Positions 15,540-22,935 of a DNA stretch of 25,830 nucleotides are shown piece by piece. The stretch comes from an uncultured Flavobacteriales bacterium (GTDB taxonomy: Bacteria > Bacteroidota > Bacteroidia > Flavobacteriales_E > Vicingaceae), in the NCBI GenBank assembly GCA_937925525.1, contig CALALS010000021.1, positions 1 through 25,830 on the forward strand, written 5' to 3'. The position numbers were made by a program, and so were the translations under genes. Numbering within the stretch: position 1 is the stretch's first letter; each line of letters begins with the position of its first letter. Below the pieces are notes generated by a model. It searched no databases and was not told the origin of the DNA. It saw only the letters and a program-made list of their open reading frames with translations.

Positions 15540-16775
15540 ATGAAAAATTTACTCATTATAGGTTTTACTTTTCCCGAGCCTTCCACCACTGCTGCCGGAG
15601 TTCGAATGATGCAATTGATAGACTTTTTTTTGTCAAAAGGTTATAAAATTACTTTTGCCAGTACGGCTTCTATATCTGATAAAAGCGTTGATTTTACTTC
15701 TTTAGAAATTTCGACTAAGGAAATTAAATTAAATGACTCTAGCTTTGATGTATTCGTAAAGGAGTTAAATCCTGATATTGTTTTATTTGACAGGTTTTTA
15801 ACGGAAGAACAATTTGGTTGGAGAGTAGCTGAGAATTGTCCAAACTCAATCAGAATATTAGATACGGAGGACTTACATTTTTTAAGAAAAGCTAGAGGAA
15901 AAGCCTATAAAACAGATACTTCTTTTGAAAAGATAAACTTATTTACTGAAGTAGCAAAGCGGGAATTAGCGAGCATTTTAAGATCTGATTTATCACTTAT
16001 TATTTCTGAATATGAAGTGGAATTACTGGAAAACACTTTCAAAATTTCTGATGATACTTTACACTATTTGCCTTTTATGATGGATAAATTAGATGAAAAA
16101 GAAATAGTTAGCCTGCCAACATTTGAAGAGAGAAATCATTTTATTACTATGGGCAATTTTCAGCATGCACCTAATTTAGATGCTGTAATTTATTTGAAGA
16201 AAAAAATCTGGCCGTTAATTAGAAAGCAGTTACCTGAAGCACAAATTCATATTTATGGTGCTTATGTTCCTACCGAAGTTGCTACAATGAATGATGAAAA
16301 GGAAGGTTTTTTGATTAAAGGGTGGGCAGAAAATATTACCGAAGTATTAAAAAACTCAAGAGTTTGTTTAGCTCCATTGCAATTTGGTGCAGGATTAAAA
16401 GGGAAGCTTTTTGATGCGATGAAATCCGGTACACCTTCAGTAACTACTTCAATTGGTGCAGAGGGAATAAATGGTAGTTTATCGTTTGGAGGGTTTATTG
16501 AAGATTCAATTGAAAAATTTGTGAAGGCTTCGGTATTATTATATACGGAAAAAGATGAGTGGCAAACTGCTCAACAAAGCGGGTTTAATATTTTAGACAA
16601 GCGATTTAACTCGGAAGAAATAAAAAATAAATTTGGTGATAAGCTAGGTGTAATTTTTAAAAATATTGAAGATCATCGCCAATCAAATATTATCGGGCAA
16701 ATATTACAACATCAATCTTTACAGGCTACAAAGTATCTAAGTAAATGGATAGAGGAAAAGAATAAAGTAAATTAG
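15540..16775 (+). CDS. Glycosyltransferase (GT-B, group 1/GT4-like)
   Basis: A 411-residue GT-B fold glycosyltransferase, probably building a cell-surface polysaccharide or glycan from a nucleotide sugar. The N-terminal domain starts with a short hydrophobic strand, LLIIGFTFPEPSTTAAGVRM. The C-terminal donor-binding domain begins near NHFITMGNFQHAPNLDAV. It contains the characteristic region CLAPLQFGAGLKGKLFDAMK followed by SGTPSVTTSIGAEG, where acidic and small residues contact the nucleotide sugar. The classical EX7E pattern is not fully evident, so the exact GT family is uncertain. It starts 4 bp after the ABC-F remnant, so the two are probably cotranscribed. Its stop overlaps the convergent DUF3817 gene by 4 bp. 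Confidence 0.83.
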   Translation: MKNLLIIGFTFPEPSTTAAGVRMMQLIDFFLSKGYKITFASTASISDKSVDFTSLEISTKEIKLNDSSFDVFVKELNPDIVLFDRFLTEEQFGWRVAENCPNSIRILDTEDLHFLRKARGKAYKTDTSFEKINLFTEVAKRELASILRSDLSLIISEYEVELLENTFKISDDTLHYLPFMMDKLDEKEIVSLPTFEERNHFITMGNFQHAPNLDAVIYLKKKIWPLIRKQLPEAQIHIYGAYVPTEVATMNDEKEGFLIKGWAENITEVLKNSRVCLAPLQFGAGLKGKLFDAMKSGTPSVTTSIGAEGINGSLSFGGFIEDSIEKFVKASVLLYTEKDEWQTAQQSGFNILDKRFNSEEIKNKFGDKLGVIFKNIEDHRQSNIIGQILQHQSLQATKYLSKWIEEKNKVN

Positions 16776-17047
16776 TACTTTAAAAATACTTTTCTATCCA
16801 CATAAACAAATCCAAACGGGAGAATAGAGCCAATAAAACTGATGATAAAATCTTTCCATTTCCAGTTGTATTCAAACTTTGCCATTACAATAGCAATAAT
16901 GTAAATGATAAATAAAAGTCCGTGAGCCATGCCCACTACTTTTACCATTTGTGGAGAATCATAAAAATACTTTAAAGGCATAGCAATCAATACAAGTATG
17001 AGTAGTGATAGGCCTTCTAGTAATGCAATTAATCGTACTATTTTCAT
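16772..17047 (-). CDS. DUF3817 family integral membrane protein
   Basis: A 91-residue membrane protein with three hydrophobic segments: about residues 3-24 (LIALLEGLSLLILVLIAMPL), 38-57 (GMAHGLLFIIYIIAIVMA) and 68-84. The pattern of an N-terminal EGLSLL, a central KVVGMAHGLLF and a C-terminal LPFGFVYVDRK is typical of DUF3817 proteins, whose function is unknown. It lies 6 bp downstream of the DUF1905/YdeI gene and is probably cotranscribed with it. The stop overlaps the glycosyltransferase stop by 4 bp (TTAG). Confidence 0.88.
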   Translation of the reverse strand: MKIVRLIALLEGLSLLILVLIAMPLKYFYDSPQMVKVVGMAHGLLFIIYIIAIVMAKFEYNWKWKDFIISFIGSILPFGFVYVDRKVFLKY

Positions 17048-17053
17048 TTCTTA

Positions 17054-17566
17054 TTATTTAAATCTTGAGTTTTTAAAAGCTTCGTTTAGTTCTTTGTAAT
17101 CTAAATTTCCACTTACTTCTTTTAGGTAATCAATAATGGTTAAGGCTTTATTAATTCTAATTTGACTGGACTTTATTTTACCAACCATGTGAATTAAGGT
17201 GCGTTGTTTCCCGGGAGTAAGTGAATGAAAAATTTTATCGCCTTCAGGGTCTTGATTTAGGATTTCCTCAAATTCTTCGGGCATAGGCATTCCATATTTG
17301 CTCTTATCTTTCACAAGCGTTACCTCTATTTCATCACCCTCTTTTATTTTTAGTTTTTTCCTATGCTCTTTGTTCACATTTATAAAAAAGTCACCTAAAC
17401 TCCCATGCATTATGGCACAACTGTATTCAACCAAATTATTAATGGTACACATTACTCTTCGGTCTTTATCAATGAGCTTGTCTGCAATGTTATTAGGTAC
17501 TTTAAAGTAGAAGTACCACAAATCAGAATCAAATTTTTCGAGAATAGAATTAAATTTATGCTGCAT
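17054..17566 (-). CDS. DUF1905 plus YdeI/OmpD-associated domain protein
   Basis: A 170-residue cytoplasmic protein with two parts. The N-terminal DUF1905 barrel (about residues 5-90) includes WYFYFKVPNNIADKL, the short segment MHGSLGDFFINVNKE and the acidic turn KIKEGDEIEVTLVKD. The C-terminal YdeI/OmdA-like helical part (about 100-165) includes FHSLTPGKQRTLIHMVGKIK and SQIRINKALTIIDYLK. Members of this family have been linked to bacteriocin protection or peptide resistance, but the mechanism is not known. A degenerate TATCTTTA box lies 7 nt before the start. It is the first gene of a two-gene minus-strand unit with DUF3817. Confidence 0.85.
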   Translation of the reverse strand: MQHKFNSILEKFDSDLWYFYFKVPNNIADKLIDKDRRVMCTINNLVEYSCAIMHGSLGDFFINVNKEHRKKLKIKEGDEIEVTLVKDKSKYGMPMPEEFEEILNQDPEGDKIFHSLTPGKQRTLIHMVGKIKSSQIRINKALTIIDYLKEVSGNLDYKELNEAFKNSRFK

Positions 17567-17646
17567 ACCGATGTAAAGATAAAAGCTTGATTCAATTTGC
17601 TTTCATCCATTTCATTTAAAAGAAGTATTTTCACAAAAAAAAGTAA

Positions 17647-18246
17647 ATGAAATTTTTGTCAAAGCTATTTGTGCTCTCTATTTTGGTTATGTCTATTTCT
17701 TGTACTATTAAAAATGAGTACACTTTTAACAGAGATTTTTCAGGCGATTTTAAGATGTCTATTGATTATAGTGCCATGAAAGAAATAATGAAAGATGATA
17801 CACTTAAAGAAAATCCTTTCTCTGATATAAAAACTGATAGTATTCCCGGATTAGATAATATTCAATTATTTAGTGAGGAGAGTGTTATGGGAATTAAATT
17901 TAGTTTTAGTGATTTAGAAACATTAAATGATTTTTTAAAGAAAAGTGGAACCACTGAAAAATCCGATTTTATGGGATTTAAACAAAAAGGTAAAAAACTA
18001 ATTTATGAGCACAGCTCTAACAATGATAAGTTAAAAGAATCGGCTAATGAATTAGATAAGATGGATGAGATCAACAAAATGATCCAAATTCAAACAATTG
18101 TAAACTTTAAGGAGCATACCGTCAAAAAAGTTAATAATAAAAATGTTGATGTTTCCGATGATTTAAAAACACTCACATATACTTATTCTTTAGAAGATTT
18201 AATGGGTGACGAAAAAGTGGGTAACTTTACAGTTAAACTCAAGTAA
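17647..18246 (+). CDS. Predicted lipoprotein of unknown function
   Basis: A 199-residue lipoprotein. The signal peptide MKFLSKLFVLSILVMSISC ends at the lipobox Cys19. The mature part is rich in Asp, Lys, Ser and Met, with repeated beta-strand-like stretches (NEYTFNRDFSGDFKMSIDY, SVMGIKFSFSDLETLNDFL, KTLTYTYSLEDLMG). No domain is recognised. It is the first gene of a plus-strand run and ends 3 bp before dacB, so it may act in the same envelope compartment. I could not identify a clean TAnnTTTG box in the 80-bp gap before it. Confidence 0.8.
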   Translation: MKFLSKLFVLSILVMSISCTIKNEYTFNRDFSGDFKMSIDYSAMKEIMKDDTLKENPFSDIKTDSIPGLDNIQLFSEESVMGIKFSFSDLETLNDFLKKSGTTEKSDFMGFKQKGKKLIYEHSSNNDKLKESANELDKMDEINKMIQIQTIVNFKEHTVKKVNNKNVDVSDDLKTLTYTYSLEDLMGDEKVGNFTVKLK

Positions 18247-18249
18247 TCA

Positions 18250-19833
18250 ATGAAAAAGCTGGAATGGTATCATTGGGTTATTTTTGGTCTAGTTGCCTTA
18301 TTGATAGTTCAATCAATTTACCTATTCAATCAATTAGATAATCAATCTAGCAAGATTACTTCAACTTCTACAACAAAAAAGCAAGATACTTTATCGGTAG
18401 CAGAAGTTAAGAAAGATACTTCAGCTTTAGAGTTGTTACAGCTTTTTTTGGATTCGCTTAAAAATTCAGAGGAGTTAAAAAATGCGGCTTGGGGCTTTTG
18501 CTTAAAATCTATTGATGGTGATTCTGTTGTTTCATCATACAATGAAAATTTAAGTATTGTACCTGCTTCAGTTATGAAAGCTGTTACTACAGGTGTAGCG
18601 CTAGATTTACTCGGTGCAAACTATTCTTTTTCCACACGCTTACAGTATCACGGAGAAATGAAAAAGGATAAAAAAAAGCTTAATGGAGACATTGTAATTA
18701 AAGGAGGAGGCGACCCAACTTTGGGCTCAAGTGTTTTTGGAGGCTGCGAACCGGAAGCAGTTATAAATAAATGGGTAGCGGCAATTAAGAAGCTTGGTGT
18801 TGATACAATTAATGGTAGTATCATAGCTGATGATAGATTGTTTGAATTTGACATAGTTCCGGCTGGTTGGGCATGGGAAGACATGCAAGGTGATTATTGT
18901 TCAGGTGCGTGTGGGTTATCTTTTGCTGAGAATATGTATAATATTAAAGCTTGTTGTTTTGGTGACAGTATGAGATATTCTACCTATCCGGAAGTTCCCG
19001 GATTGAAATTATATAACCAGATGGCCATTGGCACTGAAGCAAATACTTTTGCTTTTGTAACCGGTTCACCTTATATGAATCACCGATTTATTAGAGGAAA
19101 CGCTACATCAGGTGAAGTTTCCTTGCAAGTACAAAGCCAAACACCGGATCCTGCTTTAATGGTTTCTTATAATTTGCTTAAAGCATTAAGAAAAAACGGA
19201 ATTGTTGTAACTGACACTGCTGTTGCTGTTAGAAGTAACTTAAAGTTAATCAGAAAGCTAAATCAAGTAAAGGAATTTAAAACTATTCACACCATTTATT
19301 CTCCTTCGCTTCTGAGTATAGTTAACCACACTAATCATGTTAGTCAAAACTTTTATGCAGAAACATTGCTTAAAATGATTGCCGTTAAAGTGAAAGGACA
19401 TGGTTCTACGTATGGTGGAGCAATGGTAATACGTGAATATATGGCTTCCAAAGGAATTGATGTTTCCGGATTATATCAAGTTGATGGTAGTGGTGTGTCA
19501 CGTTATAATGCTATTACACCAAAACAATTGACAAGTTTACTTGCATACTTTGCCAAAGATTCAACTTTTAATTTTGAAAATTATTACCAATCATTACCAA
19601 TTGTTGGAGTAAGCGGTACTGTGGCTAAGCTGTGCAAGGGGACAAAAGCTGAGAATAATATTCACGCAAAGAGCGGTTACATGAGCAGGGTAAGAAGCTA
19701 TGCAGGATATGTTACTTCAAAATCCGGTAAGTTGTTGTCATTTACAATGATGAGTAATAATCATGGGATTAGTGCTATAGAAATGAGAGATAAGTGGGAA
19801 AAATTAATGGTATTAATGGCAGAATTAGATTAA
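18250..19833 (+). CDS. dacB: D-alanyl-D-alanine carboxypeptidase/endopeptidase, PBP4 type (peptidase S13)
   Basis: A 527-residue penicillin-binding protein that trims D-Ala from peptidoglycan peptides and may cut D-Ala cross-links. An N-terminal membrane anchor (about residues 8-27) replaces a cleaved signal peptide. After a Ser/Thr/Lys linker the S13 domain begins near residue 60. The three active-site motifs are present: Ser107-Val-Met-Lys110 (nucleophile box), Ser365-Gln-Asn367 (SxN) and Lys474-Ser-Gly476 (KTG box, here KSG). The GGGDPTLGS and VDGSGVSRYN regions are also typical. Length is within the family's range (about 470-530). It starts 3 bp after the lipoprotein gene and ends 4 bp before the next gene. 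Confidence 0.94.
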   Translation: MKKLEWYHWVIFGLVALLIVQSIYLFNQLDNQSSKITSTSTTKKQDTLSVAEVKKDTSALELLQLFLDSLKNSEELKNAAWGFCLKSIDGDSVVSSYNENLSIVPASVMKAVTTGVALDLLGANYSFSTRLQYHGEMKKDKKKLNGDIVIKGGGDPTLGSSVFGGCEPEAVINKWVAAIKKLGVDTINGSIIADDRLFEFDIVPAGWAWEDMQGDYCSGACGLSFAENMYNIKACCFGDSMRYSTYPEVPGLKLYNQMAIGTEANTFAFVTGSPYMNHRFIRGNATSGEVSLQVQSQTPDPALMVSYNLLKALRKNGIVVTDTAVAVRSNLKLIRKLNQVKEFKTIHTIYSPSLLSIVNHTNHVSQNFYAETLLKMIAVKVKGHGSTYGGAMVIREYMASKGIDVSGLYQVDGSGVSRYNAITPKQLTSLLAYFAKDSTFNFENYYQSLPIVGVSGTVAKLCKGTKAENNIHAKSGYMSRVRSYAGYVTSKSGKLLSFTMMSNNHGISAIEMRDKWEKLMVLMAELD

Positions 19834-19837
19834 GAGT

Positions 19838-20503
19838 ATGCGAGTAATAATTACAGGAACAACAGGAATGGTTGGTAAGGGCGTTTTATTAGAATGTCTT
19901 GAAAATTATAATATCAGTGATATCCTTATTGTTAATAGAAGTAATATAGGAGTGAAAAATTCTAAGCTAAAAAAAGTCATTCATAAAGACTTTTTTGATT
20001 TGTCATCGATAGAAAAAGAACTTCTAAACTATGATGCGTGTTTCTTTTGCTTAGGCACATCTGCCGTTGGAAAATCGGAAGAAGAATATACTAAAATAAC
20101 TTATGAGCTTACTAAGCATTGGTGTGATACTTTATATCGGTTAAACCCTAATATGGTTTTTAACTATGTTTCCGGAACAGGTACAGATAGTTCAGAGAAG
20201 GGTAGAAGTATGTGGGCTAGGGTAAAAGGAAAAACAGAAAACTATATCCTAAACAAAGGGTTCAAAGCGGCATATATGTTTCGACCGGGCATAATTTTAC
20301 CGGAAAAAGGTGTTAAATCTTCCACTAATTGGTATCAATTTTTTTACATTATTCTACGCCCTTTTTTCCCATTAATGAAAAAAATGAAATCAGTAACCAC
20401 TAGTGTTAATGTTGGAAAAGCTATGATTAATTCATTGTTTGTAGGATACGATAAGAAGCATCTGGAAAATAAGGATATTAATAATTTAGCTACTAATAAA
20501 TAA
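19838..20503 (+). CDS. NAD(P)-binding Rossmann-fold (atypical SDR / epimerase-like) protein
   Basis: A 221-residue protein with an N-terminal nucleotide-binding motif, ITGTTGMVGKGVLLECL. The pattern continues with FCLGTSAVGKSEEEY, FNYVSGTGTDSS and the segment GRSMWARVKGKTENYIL, where the Lys in VKGKTE is in the position of the SDR catalytic Lys. MFRPGIILPEKG and an aromatic hydrophobic segment (WYQFFYIILRPFFPLMKK) follow; the latter may associate with the membrane. The substrate is unknown. It starts 4 bp after dacB, suggesting cotranscription. An 83-bp gap separates it from the carbonic anhydrase gene. Confidence 0.83.
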   Translation: MRVIITGTTGMVGKGVLLECLENYNISDILIVNRSNIGVKNSKLKKVIHKDFFDLSSIEKELLNYDACFFCLGTSAVGKSEEEYTKITYELTKHWCDTLYRLNPNMVFNYVSGTGTDSSEKGRSMWARVKGKTENYILNKGFKAAYMFRPGIILPEKGVKSSTNWYQFFYIILRPFFPLMKKMKSVTTSVNVGKAMINSLFVGYDKKHLENKDINNLATNK

Positions 20504-20552
20504 GCATTCCTTTATCGTATATTCTTTTCAAATTCTCTCAAAAAAACATTTT

Positions 20553-20560
20553 TATCTTTA
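20553..20560 (+). promoter_or_regulatory. Possible -7 promoter box before the carbonic anhydrase gene (TATCTTTA)
   Basis: TATCTTTA has one mismatch (last base) to TAnnTTTG and lies 26 nt before the ATG at 20587. It is the best candidate in the 83-bp gap that separates the dacB and carbonic anhydrase gene groups. Confidence 0.3.
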
Positions 20561-20586
20561 TTCAAAATTTCAATAAGATTTAATAG

Positions 20587-21225
20587 ATGTTTTCATACGA
20601 ACAAATTTTTGATAATAATAAAAAGTGGATTGAAGAAAAGACAAGATCCAATAAGGACTTTTTTAAACACTTATCTGAAGGGCAAAATCCTGACTTTTTA
20701 TATATAGGCTGTAGTGACAGTAGAGCCACAGCCGAAGATTTAATGGGTGCTCAACCCGGAGAAGTATTTGTTTATCGAAATGTGGCAAATGTTATCAGTA
20801 ATGTTGATTTGAGCTCTATGTCTGTTATTGAGTATGCTGTGGCTCATTTAAAAGTTAAGCATATTGTTGTTTGTGGACATTATTACTGTGGTGGTGTTAA
20901 AGCCGCAATGCAATCTAAAGACTTGGGAATATTAAACCCTTGGTTGCGTAACATCAGAGATGTTTACCGATTACATAAAGATGAATTAAATAGCATAAAA
21001 AATGAAGAAGAGAAATATAATAGACTGGTTGAATTAAACGTAGAGGAGCAGTGTATTAATGTAATTAAAACAGCAGTAGTGCAAAAGTCATATTTGCAAC
21101 ATAAATTCCCAATAGTTCATGGTTGGGTATTTGATGTCCATTCAGGTAAATTGATTGATTTGAAAATTAATTTTACTGAAAAACTAAAAAGTATTCAAGA
21201 AATATATAACCTAACTACATCTTAA
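20587..21225 (+). CDS. Beta-class carbonic anhydrase
   Basis: A 212-residue zinc enzyme that interconverts CO2 and bicarbonate. Zinc ligands are Cys42 (IGCSDSRA), His98 and Cys101 (CGHYYCGG), and the catalytic dyad Asp44-Arg46 is intact. FVYRNVANVI, SVIEYAVAHL and the C-terminal VHGWVFDVHSGKL fit the Can-like branch of beta carbonic anhydrases (about 200-220 residues). It ends 12 bp before the bestrophin gene. If the two are cotranscribed, the enzyme would supply or consume the bicarbonate moved by that channel. Confidence 0.95.
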   Translation: MFSYEQIFDNNKKWIEEKTRSNKDFFKHLSEGQNPDFLYIGCSDSRATAEDLMGAQPGEVFVYRNVANVISNVDLSSMSVIEYAVAHLKVKHIVVCGHYYCGGVKAAMQSKDLGILNPWLRNIRDVYRLHKDELNSIKNEEEKYNRLVELNVEEQCINVIKTAVVQKSYLQHKFPIVHGWVFDVHSGKLIDLKINFTEKLKSIQEIYNLTTS

Positions 21226-21237
21226 AGTTTAATAAAA

Positions 21238-22164
21238 ATGTTTGTAAACAAGAATTTTGGAATTTTAGGAATGATGCGCTTTTCCGGTGCACATTTAATT
21301 TGGTTAACATTATGGGCAACCTTGGCAACCTGTTTTATTGAGTATCTCCACTACTTAGGTATTTATGCTTTTAAAGTTCCCTGGTTGCCGGTTTCATTAG
21401 TTGGTACTGCCGTTGCATTTTATGTAGGCTTCAAAAACAATAGTGCTTATGACAGACTTTGGGAGGCTAGAAAAATTTGGGGAGCTATTGTTAATTCAAG
21501 CAGGATGTGGGGTACTAATGTAAAGGCTTATGTTAGCAACCAATTCACAACAAAAAAATTAACTCCAGATGAATTACATTGTATTCACAAAAAGTTAATT
21601 GAAAGGCATATTGGCTGGCTATATACCTTGAGAAGCCAATTATTAATTCCAACACAATGGGAACACATCAATCAAAACAGTTATGTTAAAAGAAACGCTG
21701 AGAGTTTGATGAAAAAATATGGTACTAACTTATATTCTGACGGAATTACAGAAAAAGAGTTGAACCTATACTTACCGTGTGATGAAATTGATAAACTAAT
21801 TAGTCATCAAAACACTGCTACACAAATTATAGATAAACAATCTCAAGACTTAAAAGAGTTGCGTGAGAAAGATTTGATTGACGATTTCCGCCACATGGAA
21901 CTTCAAAAATTACTGAATGATTTTTATATCCATCAGGGTAAAGCCGAGCGAATTAAAAAGTTTCCCTTACCAAGGCAATATGGTAGTATGAGTTTTATTT
22001 TTGTTGGACTTTTTATATTTCTATTGCCATTTGGCTTAGTTACGGAATTTCACGACCTAAGTGAATGGGGAGCATGGCTGTCAATACCATTTACTGTTTT
22101 AGTGGGCTGGGTGTTTTTAGTAATGGAGTTAATTGGTGATTATTCCGAATATCCGTTTGAATGA
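21238..22164 (+). CDS. Bestrophin family (YneE-like) ion channel, apparently truncated by an in-frame TGA
   Basis: A 308-residue bestrophin-type protein; relatives form pentameric channels for chloride, bicarbonate or cations. The N-terminal half has two membrane segments (about residues 15-38 and 47-65) followed by the signature FKNNSAYDRLWEARKIWG. A charged cytoplasmic helical region is at about 85-250, and the last membrane pair is near 252-300 (SMSFIFVGLFIFLLPFGLVT, then FTVLVGWVFLVMELIGDYSE). The frame reaches TGA at 22162 right after YSEYPFE, where relatives continue into a conserved cytoplasmic tail. That tail is still present in the same frame to 22284. The full protein would be 348 residues, normal for the family. 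It follows carbonic anhydrase by 12 bp. Confidence 0.87.
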   Translation: MFVNKNFGILGMMRFSGAHLIWLTLWATLATCFIEYLHYLGIYAFKVPWLPVSLVGTAVAFYVGFKNNSAYDRLWEARKIWGAIVNSSRMWGTNVKAYVSNQFTTKKLTPDELHCIHKKLIERHIGWLYTLRSQLLIPTQWEHINQNSYVKRNAESLMKKYGTNLYSDGITEKELNLYLPCDEIDKLISHQNTATQIIDKQSQDLKELREKDLIDDFRHMELQKLLNDFYIHQGKAERIKKFPLPRQYGSMSFIFVGLFIFLLPFGLVTEFHDLSEWGAWLSIPFTVLVGWVFLVMELIGDYSEYPFE

Positions 22165-22284
22165 TTGGGAAATGATATACCAATGCAATCGTTATGCAGA
22201 ACAATTGAAATTGATTTAAAAGAAATGCTTGGAGAAACTGAGTTGCCACCTGCTATTCAGCCAAAAGACGGAGTATTAATGTAA
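22165..22284 (+). other. In-frame remnant of the bestrophin C-terminal tail
   Basis: Thirty-nine sense codons in the bestrophin frame lie between the TGA at 22162-22164 and a TAA at 22282-22284. They encode the family's tail motif, including NDIPMQSLCRTIEIDLKEML and, after GETELPP, the ending KDGVLM. The TAA overlaps the nitroreductase ATG by one base (TAATG), the same coupling as hldD-VOC. This indicates that the original reading frame ended here and was interrupted only recently, or that the TGA is read through or is a sequence error. Confidence 0.85.
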
Positions 22285-22859
22285 TGGAGAAAGTAGAAGT
22301 TATTAATCAAATCATTCAAGAGAGAAAGTCTGTTTATCCAATTCAGTACATTGATAAGGAAATTCCGGGTGAAATAATTCATCAAATACTTGAAAATGCA
22401 GACAGGGCGCCTACTCATAAGCTAACTGAGCCCTGGAGGTTTAAGGTTGTTTCAGGAGTAAAAAAAGATGAATTAGCAGAATTTATGGCAAATAAATACA
22501 AGCAAATTACTGCTTCAGATAACTTTAAAGAAGACAAATACTTAAAAATTCAAAGTAACATAACTAGAGCAAATAAAATTATTCTTATTTGTTTTCAGCG
22601 AGATCCGAAAATGCAGTTACCTGAGTGGGAAGAAATAGCGGCAATCGCAATGGCTGTTCAGAATATGTATTTAACTTGCACAGCTTATAATATTGGCTGT
22701 TATTGGAGTACTCCCAACCTTATTGATTATATGAATGAATTTGTTCCCCTTTCTGAAGGGGAAAAATGCATTGGCTTGTTCTATATGGGATACTTTCAAG
22801 CTAGTTTACCTATCAGTAGGCGCGCTCCCATAAACGAAAAAATAGATTGGCTGCATTAG
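22284..22859 (+). CDS. Nitroreductase family protein
   Basis: A 191-residue FMN-dependent oxidoreductase of the nitroreductase superfamily, expected to act as a dimer using NAD(P)H. Family signs are IIQERKSVYPIQYIDKEIPG at the N-terminus, LENADRAPTHKLTEPWRFKV with FMN-contacting residues, AIAMAVQNMYLTCTAYNIGC in the central helix, and CIGLFYMGYFQ with basic residues near the end (SRRAPINEKIDWLH). It resembles the short YdjA-like members (about 180-190 residues). Its ATG overlaps the original bestrophin stop by one base. If coupling matters for its translation, the premature TGA upstream could reduce its expression. Confidence 0.9.
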   Translation: MEKVEVINQIIQERKSVYPIQYIDKEIPGEIIHQILENADRAPTHKLTEPWRFKVVSGVKKDELAEFMANKYKQITASDNFKEDKYLKIQSNITRANKIILICFQRDPKMQLPEWEEIAAIAMAVQNMYLTCTAYNIGCYWSTPNLIDYMNEFVPLSEGEKCIGLFYMGYFQASLPISRRAPINEKIDWLH

Positions 22860-22894
22860 TGGTATTATTTTAGTAATCAATGCTTTAATTTCCT

Positions 22895-22902
22895 TAGATT
22901 TG
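22895..22902 (+). promoter_or_regulatory. Putative -7 promoter box of the sensor kinase gene (TAGATTTG)
   Basis: TAGATTTG matches TAnnTTTG and lies 33 nt before the TTG start at 22936, in the 76-bp gap after the nitroreductase gene. No -33 TTG is visible at standard spacing. Confidence 0.45.
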
Positions 22903-22935
22903 TAGAGAATAAACCTCTATAAGCAAAATAGTTAA

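Noticed and set aside
22162..22164. TGA read as an amino acid (altered genetic code or selenocysteine)
   Set aside because: TGA serves as a normal stop elsewhere in the window (marR at the ATGA overlap, and the end of the uup frame). No selenocysteine hairpin is apparent, and the site is not expected to be Cys or Sec.
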